Origin: Paraburkholderia sp. DHOC27
GTDB lineage: Bacteria > Pseudomonadota > Gammaproteobacteria > Burkholderiales > Burkholderiaceae
Length of the DNA: 64,000 nt
Assembly: GCF_003429005.1 (NCBI RefSeq)
Contig: NZ_QVQV01000001.1
Coordinates: 248,001 to 312,000, forward strand
Direction of reading: 5' to 3'
The position numbers and the translations under genes were made by a program. Below, one piece after another: positions 24,723 to 34,441 of the stretch; position 1 is the first letter of the stretch, and each line of letters opens with the position of its first letter. Below the pieces are notes generated by a model. It did no database searches. It was not told where the DNA came from and saw only the letters and a program-made list of their open reading frames with translations.

Positions 24723-25046
24723 TCAACCCTTCTCCCCATGTGCCGGGTCCGAAGGTTTGTGCGCTTCACCGTTGAGCCCCGGGAAGAACGCGTTCCACGC
24801 GGCACGCACGCCTTCAGCCGCGGTGGCCTCGGCGCTGTAGTGTTCCTGATCGCTTTCATCCGCGCGAGCCGGGTTGGAAGCGAGTCCTCTCCAGTGGGTG
24901 AAGACGAGCAACGGCTTCTCGGTCCACTCGTCGGCGCCGAACTTGGCGAACGCCGTTTCGCCGCTCACCAGTTGAACTTCATACCAGCCTTCACGAACGG
25001 GCGTGTAGCCATCCAGCGGAAACCACGCGGTCGGTCGAATTTCCAT
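24723..25046 (-). CDS. Hypothetical small protein
   Basis: A 107-residue protein starting at ATG 25046 with GAGAGG 6 bases upstream (a longer frame to 25091 lacks this). The first half is hydrophobic and aromatic (AWFPLDGYTPVREGWYEVQLVSGETAFAKFG), like a small beta-barrel. The second half is acidic and Ala-rich, ending in Pro/Lys/His-rich residues. No signal peptide or membrane span. I do not recognise a function. It is isolated between the kinase gene and the MocR regulator. The 276-bp gap 25047-25322 holds only a possible AGCGCC/GGCGCT stem near 25128-25150. Confidence 0.6.
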   Translation of the reverse strand: MEIRPTAWFPLDGYTPVREGWYEVQLVSGETAFAKFGADEWTEKPLLVFTHWRGLASNPARADESDQEHYSAEATAAEGVRAAWNAFFPGLNGEAHKPSDPAHGEKG

Positions 25047-25322
25047 TGTGTCCTCTCTCGTGTAGGGAATGTCACAAGCAAAAAGAGGCATTCTTCATGC
25101 CCGCCGCCTTCAGGCAAATGAACTGACCAGCGCCGACCCGCGTGGGCGCTACAAAGACGCTTCATGCGACGCTTTTTATGTGCATCTCTGGCTCAGTTCG
25201 AAGCTTCAGAGGACCGCGTAAGGTCTCGCTGCGCGGCATGACGGCGCGCGTAAAACTTACATGCGCGGGCGTAGGCGGACATGGGTTCATATCTGGGACG
25301 TGGGGCCTGGACGTTCCGCTGG

Positions 25323-26864
25323 TTACTTCGCGCGCACGCTTACATCCGCACCTGACCGGCGGCGCGGACGATTCGCTTTTGGCGCCCCCTTGCCCAGCTC
25401 AGCGGTAATCCCGGCCAGCAACCGGACAGCCGGTCCGATCTCCTCGGCTGGGGTATTGCCATAACCGATCACGAGGCCGTTGTCGTCCTCACACGGTGCG
25501 AGCGCGAAACTGGACAAAGCGCGCGGCGCGACACGCTGCGCGGCAGCACGCTCGACCACCGCGCGATCCGGCACATGCGCCGGCAGACGCAAGGTCAGAT
25601 GCATGCCGCAATCGCCGCCCAGTATCTGCGCGTCCTCGAAATGCGCGGCGAGCGCCTCGCGCAACGCCTGCTGGCGCTCCCGATAGAGACGTCGCATGCG
25701 TCCCAGATGGCGCGCGAACTCGCCCGCCTCGATGAAGTCGGCCAGCGCCAGTTGTTCCAGCCGGTGGCCGCCGCGCAGCATCTCCTGCAAGGCCACGCGG
25801 CTCGCGTCGACCATGCCGCGCGGCAACACCACAAAGCCAATCCGCAGCGCCGGAAACATGGTCTTGCTGAACGAGCCGATGTACAGCACCGGCGCCTCCG
25901 CCACGAGGCCCTGCATGCTGGCGATCGGCTCGCCGGTGTGGCGAAATTCGCCGTCGTAGTCATCCTCGATCAACCAGGCGCCGGCACGACGCGCTTGCGT
26001 GATGAGTTCGAGCCGTCGCGCCACGGAAAGCACGGCACCGGTCGGATATTGATGCGCGGGCGAGGTGTAGATCAGTTTGGGCGGGGTTGTGTGCCAGGCA
26101 TCGTCCGGCACGGCGAGGCCTTCCTGATCGACGCGCATGGGCACGACACGCAGATCGCCCACGTTGAAGGCCGCCTTGGCGCCCCGATAGCCGGGATCCT
26201 CGACCCACGCGATATCGCCGGGGTTGGTGAGCAGCGACACGCAAAGATTGAGCGCTTCCTGCGCGCCTTCCGTGATCACCACCTGCGAACCGTCGCAGCG
26301 CACACCCCGCGCGATGCGCAGATGCGCGGCAATCGCATCGCGCAGGGCCGGTTCGCCAGCGGGCGCACCGTAGCCGAGGGCGCGCGGCAAACTGCGATCC
26401 ATTGCCCGTTCGAGCGAACGCCGCCACGCGCTAACCGGGAAGCGATCCAGCGCGGGCGTGCCGGGCGTCAGCCGCGTGACGCCTTCGACCTGCGGAAGGA
26501 CGGCTGTGAACGGCGCGAGACGCGCCGCGAACGTCACCTCGGCGGGCGCGGCAATCTGCTGCCAGCCGGCATCCACAGCAGGGCGCGACAGCGACGTGAC
26601 ACGCGTGCCCTTGCGATCGGCCAGCACGTAACCTTCCGCCATCAGATGGTCATAGGCGAGCACGACCGTGTTGCGCGACACGCCCAACTCGGCCGCCAGC
26701 AGCCGCGAGGATGGTAGCAAGGCGCCGGCCGGCAGGCGTCCGGCAAGAATGGCCTGTTGCAGACGTTCGATCAACTGCTTCTGCAACGAGACGGGCTTGC
26801 CGGCTGCAGTGACGGCGCCGGGCGTCAGCGGGCCGATGATTTCGATCATGCTCGGTGGACCCAT
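25323..26864 (-). CDS. MocR/PdxR-family transcriptional regulator (GntR-aminotransferase fusion)
   Basis: About 513 residues. The N-terminal GntR winged helix (VSLQKQLIERLQQAILAGRL, LLAAELGVSRNTVVLAYDHLMAEGYV) joins by a linker to a fold-type I aminotransferase domain. PLP contacts include TEGAQEALNLCVSLL, LIEDDYDGEFR and SFSKTMFPALRIGF with the Schiff-base Lys. The ATG at 26864 is taken; a second ATG at 26849 is equally possible and neither has a strong ribosome site. MocR proteins often control the divergent gene, here a GNAT acetyltransferase starting 75 bp away. Confidence 0.9.
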   Translation of the reverse strand: MGPPSMIEIIGPLTPGAVTAAGKPVSLQKQLIERLQQAILAGRLPAGALLPSSRLLAAELGVSRNTVVLAYDHLMAEGYVLADRKGTRVTSLSRPAVDAGWQQIAAPAEVTFAARLAPFTAVLPQVEGVTRLTPGTPALDRFPVSAWRRSLERAMDRSLPRALGYGAPAGEPALRDAIAAHLRIARGVRCDGSQVVITEGAQEALNLCVSLLTNPGDIAWVEDPGYRGAKAAFNVGDLRVVPMRVDQEGLAVPDDAWHTTPPKLIYTSPAHQYPTGAVLSVARRLELITQARRAGAWLIEDDYDGEFRHTGEPIASMQGLVAEAPVLYIGSFSKTMFPALRIGFVVLPRGMVDASRVALQEMLRGGHRLEQLALADFIEAGEFARHLGRMRRLYRERQQALREALAAHFEDAQILGGDCGMHLTLRLPAHVPDRAVVERAAAQRVAPRALSSFALAPCEDDNGLVIGYGNTPAEEIGPAVRLLAGITAELGKGAPKANRPRRRSGADVSVRAK

Positions 26865-26939
26865 CAAAAGAGGATGTGGTGGATCTTTTTAACATACCAC
26901 GTTCGGCGTATCGTGCTTGCATCGAGCAAGGAGAAAACA

Positions 26940-27656
26940 GTGGAACCAAGACTCAACGAATACGCGCAACCCATCGGCGCACCGGTCCCGGATTGGCAGG
27001 CGGCGCGCCTGCCCGGCAGCGAGCCGCTGGTGGGCCGCTACTGCCGGATCGAACGGGTGGACGTGGCGCGGCACGCCGAAGATCTTTACGAGGCCTATAG
27101 CGCCGCAACCGACGGCCGTGACTGGACCTATCTGGCCGTGGGCCCGTTCCAGAGCCTGGATGCGTACCGCGAGCACTTGACGAAAGCCGCGGCGTCGGCT
27201 GATCCGATGCACCACGCGGTGATTGATCTTGCCACCGGCAAGGCGGTGGGCACGCTCGCATTGATGCGCATCGACGCCGGCAATGGCGTGATCGAAGTGG
27301 GTCACGTCACCTATTCGCCGCATCTGAAGCGCACCCGCGTCGCCACCGAAGCGATGGCGTTGCTGCTGAAGTACGTGTTCGACGATCTCGGCTACCGGCG
27401 TTTCGAATGGAAATGCGATTCGCTCAACGGACCGTCACGCAGTGCCGCGCAGCGTTATGGCTTCACGTTCGAGGGCATCTTCCGGCAGGCCATTGTGTAT
27501 CGCGGACGCAATCGGGACACTGCGTGGTACTCCATCATAAACAGCGAATACCCGGCACTCCGCAAGGCCTTTGCGCAGTGGCTCGACGAACGCAATTTCG
27601 ACGCCGAAGGGAATCAGCGCACGCGGCTTGCCGAATTGATCGGACCGCAACGATAA
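26940..27656 (+). CDS. GNAT-family N-acetyltransferase (RimJ/RimL type)
   Basis: A 238-residue acetyltransferase. The GTG at 26940 is well supported by AAGGAG at 26928-26933 with a 6-base spacer; longer frames overlap the promoter and are rejected. The core acetyl-CoA site is built around VTYSPHLKRTRVATEAMALLLKYVFDDLG, and WKCDSLNGPSRSAAQRYGFTFEGIFR gives the motif B part. This subfamily acetylates protein or small-molecule amino groups. The divergent MocR regulator probably controls it. Confidence 0.85.
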   Translation: MEPRLNEYAQPIGAPVPDWQAARLPGSEPLVGRYCRIERVDVARHAEDLYEAYSAATDGRDWTYLAVGPFQSLDAYREHLTKAAASADPMHHAVIDLATGKAVGTLALMRIDAGNGVIEVGHVTYSPHLKRTRVATEAMALLLKYVFDDLGYRRFEWKCDSLNGPSRSAAQRYGFTFEGIFRQAIVYRGRNRDTAWYSIINSEYPALRKAFAQWLDERNFDAEGNQRTRLAELIGPQR

Positions 27657-27692
27657 GCGCCGGCAGTTCGGGTATTTTTCTTCTATTTCTCT

Positions 27693-28229
27693 TCAAGCGG
27701 GACCGGCCATCCGGCGAAACTGGAGGGTCGGCTTGCCCTTATACGACGTGCGCACCCATTCCACGTAGCCGCACTTTTGCGCGACCCGCAGCGAGGCGGT
27801 GTTGTCCGGCGCGATGATGCAGGCCGTGTCGGCCGCCGGCCATTGCGCATCGGCCCAGCGCAGCGCCGCCCGCACCGCCTCCGTGGCATAACCGCGTCCG
27901 TGCGCGGCGGGGATCAGCGCCCAGCCGATCTCGGGCGTGCCCTCCAGCGACGGCTCGATCTGGCGGCGAAAGTCCGCGAACCCCACCTCGCCGAGAAAGC
28001 GACCGCTGTGCCGGTCGCGCACCACCCAATAGCCGAAGCCCATCAATGCCCAGTGACCGGCATAACGCAATAGCCGCGCCCACACCTCTTCGCGACTGAA
28101 CGGCTGTCCGCCGATGAAGCGGATCACTTCGGGATCGGACCACATCGTATAGCTGTCGTCGAAATCTCCACGGACGTGGGGGTGCATGGTGAGGCGATCT
28201 GTTTCGAGCAGCGTGCTTGGGGAGGGCAT
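27693..28229 (-). CDS. GNAT-family N-acetyltransferase
   Basis: A 178-residue GNAT of the RimJ/RimL-like group: LETDRLTMHPHV at the N-terminus, IGWALIPAAHGRGYATEAVRAAL as the acetyl-CoA loop, and IIAPDNTASLRVAQKCGYVEW as the C-terminal motif. Convergent with the preceding GNAT gene, 36 bp apart, but not obviously a recent duplicate. Target unknown. Confidence 0.85.
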   Translation of the reverse strand: MPSPSTLLETDRLTMHPHVRGDFDDSYTMWSDPEVIRFIGGQPFSREEVWARLLRYAGHWALMGFGYWVVRDRHSGRFLGEVGFADFRRQIEPSLEGTPEIGWALIPAAHGRGYATEAVRAALRWADAQWPAADTACIIAPDNTASLRVAQKCGYVEWVRTSYKGKPTLQFRRMAGPA

Positions 28230-28465
28230 GGTGAGGGGCGACGCGGGTGGGGAGGTGGGTGTGATGATGGCAGATTTTTGCTGGTGCGTAGTCGCGTAGT
28301 CGCCTCGTGTGTGCCGCGCTGGCCGCGCGGGCGAAATGCGCGTTGCGTAACTAACATCTCAGTCTCAGTTGAAGCGCCAGCTTGATCCATCACGGCGTGG
28401 CGGGCTACGATGAATCCCGCGACCGCCGCGCCACGCAAGCACGCCCGCACCACGGACCCCACCGC

Positions 28466-29131
28466 ATGAAGCTGCGCCTCCGATACCTCTCCGCACTCTG
28501 CATCAACGTGCTGCTGCCCGTGCTCGCGTATCGGCTCGCTTACCCTCATTGGGGACTGGCGGGCGGCCTCGTGACATCGGCGCTGCCGCCGCTTGCGTGG
28601 ATGATCTGCGATTTCGTGCGCTTTCGTCACTTCGACGCCCTGAGTATGCTGATCGTGGCGAGTATCGCCCTCTCGCTCGTCGCCGTGCCGCTGGGTGGCC
28701 CGCAAAACCGCGCGCTCGAAGAGCCGATCGTCTCCGGCGTGATGGGCATTGTCTTCCTCATTTCGCTCGCGTTTCATCGCCCCATCGTGTTCTATCTGGC
28801 CCGCTCGACGACGGCCCGGGAAAACACCGCAGGCATCAGCATCTTCGAGCAAAACTGGAGTGAAAGCCCGCGTATCGCCGCGGAGATCCGTCGCATGACG
28901 CTCGTGTGGGGCGTGGGCCTCATCACCGAAAACACGATTCGTTCGCTGATAGTCTGGCGCGGCGCGGACACGCCCCATGCGGTACTGGCGTCGACGCTGG
29001 TCTTCTACGGCGTCTACGGCAGTCTGATGCTGTGGACGTTCTGGCGTCGCCGGGGTATCAGGCAGGACGCGCAACGCATGGCCGATGCACGCGCCAACGC
29101 GCAATTGCACTCATCCACGCCGGATGCTTGA
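28466..29131 (+). CDS. Integral membrane protein of the VC0807 type
   Basis: A 221-residue protein with about six hydrophobic segments (LCINVLLPVLAYRLA near 11-25; GLVTSALPPLAWMIC; LSMLIVASIALSLVAV; IVSGVMGIVFLISLAF; LVWGVGLITENTI; LVFYGVYGSLMLWTF). This layout and the FHRPIVFYLARS segment after the fourth helix match a widespread family of uncharacterised inner-membrane proteins. ATG 28466 is chosen because the upstream frame is basic and unlike a membrane start. Function unknown. Confidence 0.75.
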   Translation: MKLRLRYLSALCINVLLPVLAYRLAYPHWGLAGGLVTSALPPLAWMICDFVRFRHFDALSMLIVASIALSLVAVPLGGPQNRALEEPIVSGVMGIVFLISLAFHRPIVFYLARSTTARENTAGISIFEQNWSESPRIAAEIRRMTLVWGVGLITENTIRSLIVWRGADTPHAVLASTLVFYGVYGSLMLWTFWRRRGIRQDAQRMADARANAQLHSSTPDA

Positions 29132-29169
29132 TGCCCGGCGGCCGCACGATATGCCGGGAGGCCAATGTC

Positions 29170-30036
29170 TCAGGCCAGTTCGAGAAAGCGCACGAGACAC
29201 GGGTTACGATTGGCCGGCGACCACACCAGCACCTGCTCGATCAGCGGCGCATTGGCGAGCGGCCGAAACACCACGCCCGCCAGTTGTGCCTTGCGCATCG
29301 AGGCCGGCACCAGTGCGATACCCACGCCTTCATCCACCAGGCTCAGCACGGTCTGCTGCAACTGCACTTCGAAGCGGATATCCGGCTCGAAGCCACCGGA
29401 ATGACAATGTTCGAGAATGCTCGCGCGCAACGTGGGCGCGACGTCCTCGGACGCCAGCACGAACGGTTCACCCGCAAGCTGCGCTATCTTCAACTGCCGC
29501 GCACGGGCTCGTGGATGCGTGCGTGACAACGCCACGCACAGCGGCTCGCTGACGATGGTGCGCGTGGCGAGTGCCTTGTTCGGCGCGCCGGGAAACATGA
29601 TGGCCGCATCGATCTGCCCGGCCAGCACCTGGGCAGCGAGATCGTTCGAGACCACCTCGCGCAGATTCAGCGCCACCTCGGGATACGCCGAGCCGAACGT
29701 GCGCGCATAGCCCGGCACGACGCTGTAGGCGGCGCACATGGTGAAGCCGATCGAAAGCGTGCCGCTGTCGCCATGCGCCGCGGCCCGCGCATTGTGCGCT
29801 GCCTGTTCGAGCGCACCGAGGATGGCCTTGGCGTCGGCATAGAAACGCTCGCCGGCCGCCGTCAACGTGACGCTGCGCGGACTGCGCTCGATCAGCGTGA
29901 CCCCAAGGCTCGCTTCCAGCGCCGCCAACTGGCGGCTCAACGGCGGTTGCGACAGATGCAGCCGCGCCGCCGCCCTGCCAAAATGGCGAGTTTCGGCCAA
30001 AGTCACGAAGTAGCGCAACGGCTTGATGTCGATCAC
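29170..30036 (-). CDS. LysR-family transcriptional regulator
   Basis: A 288-residue LTTR with KPLRYFVTLAETRHFGRAAA and LHLSQPPLSRQLAALEASLG as the helix-turn-helix, then an effector domain from GTLSIGFTMCAAYSVVPG. The GTG at 30034-30036 places the start at the family position (IDIKPLRYF); a TTG further up would add 17 unlikely residues. It resembles the BenM/CatR-like group, which often sense aromatic acids. Divergent from the AEC carrier with 107 bp between, so that carrier is the likely target. Confidence 0.85.
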   Translation of the reverse strand: MIDIKPLRYFVTLAETRHFGRAAARLHLSQPPLSRQLAALEASLGVTLIERSPRSVTLTAAGERFYADAKAILGALEQAAHNARAAAHGDSGTLSIGFTMCAAYSVVPGYARTFGSAYPEVALNLREVVSNDLAAQVLAGQIDAAIMFPGAPNKALATRTIVSEPLCVALSRTHPRARARQLKIAQLAGEPFVLASEDVAPTLRASILEHCHSGGFEPDIRFEVQLQQTVLSLVDEGVGIALVPASMRKAQLAGVVFRPLANAPLIEQVLVWSPANRNPCLVRFLELA

Positions 30037-30143
30037 GATGCAAAAAAGGTATTGTTGGGCGCCAGAAACGGTATTTGATTGTATCAATGTGAACCACTAC
30101 TCTGGCGCATCTTTCCCGTTTGTCTTTACAAGTAGAAGCACCG

Positions 30144-31088
30144 ATGCTATCCACCCTGGAGATTCTGCTCCCTGTTTTCGGCCTGATTTTTGCGGGCTTC
30201 GCGTGCCGTCGCCGCAACGTGCTGGGCCCAACCGCGGCGTCGGAGCTGAACCGCTTCGTCGTCTGGCTCGCGCTGCCCGCGCTGCTGTTCGACGTGATGG
30301 CGCATGCCACCTGGCATCAGCTCGATCAACCCGCGTTCGTCGCGACGTTCTCGCTGTCGTGCGCCGGCATCTTCGTGGTGATTCTCGTCGCGCGTCTCAT
30401 GAGTGGACGGCCGCTCGCCGATGCGAGCATCGACGCCATTGCGGGTTCGTATCCGAACACGGGCTACATCGGCTTTCCGTTGTGCCTGATTGCCTTCGGA
30501 CCGGCCAGCCTGACGCCAACCACCATCGCGACCATTCTGGTCGCATGCGTGCTGTTCGCCATTGCCATCGTTCTGATCGAAGTGGGTCTGCAAAGCGAGC
30601 GCCGACCGCATCATCTCGCCTTCAAGGTGCTGCGCGCCCTGGCGCGTAATCCGCTGATCGTGTCGCCTATCCTCGGCGTGTTGGTGGCGGCCTCGCACGT
30701 CACGATGCCGCAAAGCGCGGAGACATTCCTGAAGTTGCTGAGCGGTGCGGCAAGTCCGTGCGCGCTCGTCAGCCTCGGCCTGTTCCTCGCCGAGAAACGC
30801 CCCGCCGCCAGTAGCGGTGCCGGTATTTCGTTGCTGCTCACTGGCATCAAGCTGATCTTGCAGCCCGCGCTGACGTGGTGGCTTGCCGCGCGCGTGTTCG
30901 CGCTGCCCGTCGCGCTCGTCGACATGGCCGTGGTGCTGGCCGCGTTGCCCACCGGCACCGGCCCGTTCATGCTGGCCGAGTACTATCGGCGCGAGGCTCA
31001 CATCACGTCGCGAACCATTTTGCTTTCAACAGTAGGATCGCTCGTCACGCTTTCGCTATTGCTGCTTTATACGCGGCACGGTGCCTGA
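30144..31088 (+). CDS. AEC-family transporter
   Basis: A 314-residue integral membrane carrier of the auxin efflux carrier (AEC) family, with about ten hydrophobic spans. The N-terminus LEILLPVFGLIFAGFACRRR and the central SYPNTGYIGFPLCLIAFG, with a paired crossing helix near LVSLGLFLAEK, are typical, as is the C-terminal LAALPTGTGPFMLAEYY. ATG 30144 is used; a weak AGAAG site precedes. Such carriers move malonate, malate or other organic acids. Divergent from the LysR regulator. Confidence 0.85.
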   Translation: MLSTLEILLPVFGLIFAGFACRRRNVLGPTAASELNRFVVWLALPALLFDVMAHATWHQLDQPAFVATFSLSCAGIFVVILVARLMSGRPLADASIDAIAGSYPNTGYIGFPLCLIAFGPASLTPTTIATILVACVLFAIAIVLIEVGLQSERRPHHLAFKVLRALARNPLIVSPILGVLVAASHVTMPQSAETFLKLLSGAASPCALVSLGLFLAEKRPAASSGAGISLLLTGIKLILQPALTWWLAARVFALPVALVDMAVVLAALPTGTGPFMLAEYYRREAHITSRTILLSTVGSLVTLSLLLLYTRHGA

Positions 31089-31139
31089 ATGATGATTCGC
31101 ATGCCGTAGTACTTCAACGGACGCTCTGCACGCTAGACG

Positions 31140-32288
31140 CTAGGTTCGAATCAACCCTGTCAACGGCCGCGTCGTACCGGTTTGTGCAAACAACGTGCTG
31201 GCCGTGCGATGCGGGTCGAGTCCAAGACTCTCGCTGGCGGCGCCCGCAATCACGGCGTCGAGTGCTGTAGTAGGTCTGAGATCACGCGCCTGATACAGAT
31301 CGCCGGGTTTGAGGCCGGGCCAGTCGGCGATCACGCGTCCTCCCGACACCGCGCCGCCTATCAGCATCGCAGCGGAACCCGTGCCGTGATCGGTGCCGCC
31401 GGTGCCGTTGGCCGCCGCCGTGCGGCCGAACTCCGTCGCGACCAGCACGGTGGTGTTGTTCCAGAGCGGCCCCATGCCATCGCGCAACGCTGCCAGCATC
31501 GTATCGAGCGCCTTCAACTGATTCGCAAGCCGTGGGTTCTGCGCGCTATGCGTGTCCCAGCCGCCGGTTTCGATCATCGCGAGACGCGGGCCGTCGTCAC
31601 GCGAGAGAAACCCCGCCGCCAGTTTGCCGAGGCTCGCCGGGTCTTGACGCGCGCCCGCATCGCCCGCGAGACCACGCGCCGCCATCGCCGACTCCCACAG
31701 CGGCCGCAATTGCGCATCCTGATCGTAAAGCTGCGAGACGCGCGTGAGCAGATCGTCGGGCGCCTGCGGCAGGCCCGAAGGCGCGTAGGACGTGACATCC
31801 GCTTTACCGCGCAAGGCCATCGGCACGGTGGGCGCGAAAGCGATCGCGTTTTCGCGCGTGGCCGGCATCATCGCGACGAGCCGGTTCAACCAGCCGTCCT
31901 TCACCTGATACGGCGACGTGCCGCCGGTTTCGAGCACGTTCTGGCCATCGAAATGCGAGCGATCGCGATACGGCGACGCGACGGCATGCACGAACAACGC
32001 CTGACCGCCCGCGTACATCTTCGAGGTTTCGACCAGTGACGGATGCAACGCAAACGTACCGTCGAGTTTGATCGCCGTCGCTGGATCAACCGCGAGCGCG
32101 CCGCGCAAGCTCGCATACGACGGCTCGGCGTACGGCACGACGATGTTCAGGCCATCGGCAGCGCCGCGCTGAATCACGAAGACGAAGCGCCGCTCGGTCG
32201 CGACATTCGCAAACACCATGCGCGGCGACACGAGCATGGCGCCCGCGCCGGCTGCGGCGAAATTGAGGAACTGTCGACGGGACGTCAT
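31140..32288 (-). CDS. DUF1501 protein, Tat-exported
   Basis: A 382-residue protein with a twin-arginine-type signal (TSRRQFLNFAAAGAGAMLV). The mature region has the alkaline-phosphatase/sulfatase-like fold of DUF1501: FVIQRGAADGLNIVVPY, ETGGWDTHSAQNPRL near 240, and TEFGRTAAANGTGGTDHGTG, the Asp-His region likely to bind metal. ATG 32288 has GGAGATAACGCC upstream. It begins only 4 bp after the stop of the DUF1800 gene, and the two are a conserved pair. Function is not established. Confidence 0.85.
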   Translation of the reverse strand: MTSRRQFLNFAAAGAGAMLVSPRMVFANVATERRFVFVIQRGAADGLNIVVPYAEPSYASLRGALAVDPATAIKLDGTFALHPSLVETSKMYAGGQALFVHAVASPYRDRSHFDGQNVLETGGTSPYQVKDGWLNRLVAMMPATRENAIAFAPTVPMALRGKADVTSYAPSGLPQAPDDLLTRVSQLYDQDAQLRPLWESAMAARGLAGDAGARQDPASLGKLAAGFLSRDDGPRLAMIETGGWDTHSAQNPRLANQLKALDTMLAALRDGMGPLWNNTTVLVATEFGRTAAANGTGGTDHGTGSAAMLIGGAVSGGRVIADWPGLKPGDLYQARDLRPTTALDAVIAGAASESLGLDPHRTASTLFAQTGTTRPLTGLIRT

Positions 32289-32292
32289 GGCG

Positions 32293-33801
32293 TTATCTCC
32301 GTTGAAAATCGGGTGATACGAGCAGCAGCGCAATCGCTGTCGACGCGCTTTCGGCACGCGACACCGCAGTCGCGGTCGGCGCGCTGATCGAGCCGACCAG
32401 CAGGGTCTGACCGAGCGTGCGCGGATCGAGCCGGTCGCCGACGCGCGCAGCAAAGCGTTGCGCCACTTCGACGCGTCGCACGAGTGCATCGGGCGCGGCC
32501 CAGCTGGCTGCAATGTCGTCGTAGCCAGCGGGCGAGCCAGGGCGCCACAGCGGTTGACCGAGTTGCGTCAACAGCGGCGCGGCCTGCAGGTTGCCGAGGT
32601 CTTGCCAGCCGAGTCCACGCATCGACGAAACGGTCCACTCCCACGGCGTTTTGAATTTGACGGCAAGCGGCGACCACGCTTCCGGCGATTCGATCAACGC
32701 GCGATACACCGTAGGCAGATCGCCGTTGCTGCGCTCGAATGCGTTGGCGAGCCGCTCGATCACGGCGGGCGGCGGATTGTCGGCAACGAAGTGGCGCGCC
32801 AGTTTGGTGGCAACATGCTGCGCCGTCGCGGGCGATGCCGCGAAATCGTGCAGGATGGCCAGCGCCTGCGCTTCGCCGGGCTGATCGTAGCGGCGTCCCA
32901 TGATGGTTCGCGGCCCCGGCTCGTGCAGCGCGGGGCGAAACACGAATGCGCCGGGCGCGGCGTTGTTCGGCTGCGGCCCCTTGATGCCCGCCACGCTCCA
33001 GCCGGTCAGTGCGCGCGCAAATTCGGTGACGTCCGCTTGCGTGTAGCCGCTGCGTACACCCAGCGTGTGCAACTCCATGATCTCGCGCGCGAGGTTTTCA
33101 TTCAGCCCGCGCTTCTGGTCCGGATTGCGCTGCTCGGCGCGCAGCGCGGCCATGCTGTCGGGGCCCACTGAGCGAGTCTGGTCCAGAAACAGTTGCATTG
33201 CGGGATGCTGCTCCACCGCGACCAGCATGTCGTCGAAACGGCCGAGGACGTGCGGGCGGATCGCCTCCATTTCGAACGCGCCGGCCAGCGCCGCCACCTG
33301 CGGCTTTTCCGTGGACACTGCGAAGTGATTGGCCCAGAAACGCACCAGCCGGTCGACGAACGGCGTCGGGCTCGTCACTGCGCTCGACACGCTGGCATTG
33401 ACCGCTGTGCGATAGATGTCGCGGATTTCGCCACGAATCGCCTTGTTGGCGGCCTGTCTGGCGGTGGCGGGGTTGTTGGCGTTGAGGTTTGCGCTGGCGT
33501 TCGGCTCTGCGTTGCCGTTCGCGTTCGGACTTATGTTCGCACCGGCACCCGCGTTGACGTTGACGTTGGCGTTGGCGTTTTGATTAGCGCCCGCGTTCTG
33601 CATGCGCTGCTCGCCCAGCTCAGTGGCCAGCGCGACACTGCCCGGCTCTCCAGCCCACGCCGGGGGCTGCGTTTGATACTGCTCGAACTGCGCAAACAGC
33701 CACGCCTTCGGATCGGCCGGTGGCGTGTCTTCGGGGCGGGCGCCGAGGCCAAACCGGTTCAGCGCAATCGCCGCGGCGTTGTCGTTGGGTGACGTGACCA
33801 T
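32293..33801 (-). CDS. DUF1800 protein with Asn/Ala-rich insert
   Basis: A 502-residue protein of the DUF1800 family: ALNRFGLGARP at the start, then FWANHFAVSTEKP, GLNENLAREIMELHTLGV and FDARHF-like repeats near the Cys-free core (KLARHFVADNPPP). Residues about 69-110 are an insert of repeated Asn-Ala/Asn-Val dipeptides, a low-complexity tract atypical of the family. Directly upstream of and coupled to the DUF1501 gene. No signal peptide is visible, so export would depend on its Tat-exported partner or another route. Confidence 0.85.
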   Translation of the reverse strand: MVTSPNDNAAAIALNRFGLGARPEDTPPADPKAWLFAQFEQYQTQPPAWAGEPGSVALATELGEQRMQNAGANQNANANVNVNAGAGANISPNANGNAEPNASANLNANNPATARQAANKAIRGEIRDIYRTAVNASVSSAVTSPTPFVDRLVRFWANHFAVSTEKPQVAALAGAFEMEAIRPHVLGRFDDMLVAVEQHPAMQLFLDQTRSVGPDSMAALRAEQRNPDQKRGLNENLAREIMELHTLGVRSGYTQADVTEFARALTGWSVAGIKGPQPNNAAPGAFVFRPALHEPGPRTIMGRRYDQPGEAQALAILHDFAASPATAQHVATKLARHFVADNPPPAVIERLANAFERSNGDLPTVYRALIESPEAWSPLAVKFKTPWEWTVSSMRGLGWQDLGNLQAAPLLTQLGQPLWRPGSPAGYDDIAASWAAPDALVRRVEVAQRFAARVGDRLDPRTLGQTLLVGSISAPTATAVSRAESASTAIALLLVSPDFQRR

Positions 33802-33943
33802 GCGCGTTCCTTCAAATGTTGCTCACCTTCTTTAAACGTCCGCCGCGGCAAAATCCGTCGCGGTCAGCGAAGGTTTTTTCAGGCAGCGTGAGGCGTGCGA
33901 AGACACGCTTGACGCGTCCCCATCGCATCAAGCCCGCGCTCCG

Positions 33944-34441
33944 TCACTGGCTCGCCGCCTTGCGCTTCTGCGCTGGCGTCAGCGGCGCCTCGCGCCACTG
34001 TCCGGCGCGTTTCAGGCCGTCGACGAATTTGATGCGCTCGTCGGGCGTCAGCGTCGCCGCAAAATCCGCGACGCCGCTTTCGACCTGGGCGCGCAAATCG
34101 CTATCGGCAGCGCGTGTGCGTTGCAATGCGGCATCGAGCGCGGCGCGATCGAGTTGCGGCGCGGACAGCACGTCCAGCACCTCGCGACGCCCCTCACGAC
34201 CCGCCTGCGCATAATCGCGTCCCACCCTGCGCGCGGCTTTCAGCGCCTCGACGAATTGCCGCTGCCGGTCCGCTGACAAATCCTCCGCGGCAAAGCGCAG
34301 CGCCGTACGCTGCGCCGGCCCTTTGGCCGTGCCGCTATGCCCGGCGAACCATTGATACGCGCCGCCCGCAATGCCGCCCAGCAGAAACACGTTGAGCACC
34401 AGCGAGGCGATCACCAGGATCTTCCATGAGCGGCCGTTCAT
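33944..34441 (-). CDS. Periplasmic heavy-metal-sensor-like membrane protein
   Basis: A 165-residue protein with one N-terminal membrane span (WKILVIASLVLNVFLLGGIAGG) and a helical periplasmic domain rich in Arg, Ala and Asp (LSADRQRQFVEALKAARRVGRD, LDRAALDAALQRTRAADSDL, LTPDERIKFVDGLKR), typical of CpxP/Spy/ZraP-like folds annotated as periplasmic heavy-metal sensors. The ATG overlaps the anti-sigma stop (ATGA). It probably feeds envelope state to the sigma/anti-sigma pair. No Cys/His cluster for metal is visible. Confidence 0.7.
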   Translation of the reverse strand: MNGRSWKILVIASLVLNVFLLGGIAGGAYQWFAGHSGTAKGPAQRTALRFAAEDLSADRQRQFVEALKAARRVGRDYAQAGREGRREVLDVLSAPQLDRAALDAALQRTRAADSDLRAQVESGVADFAATLTPDERIKFVDGLKRAGQWREAPLTPAQKRKAASQ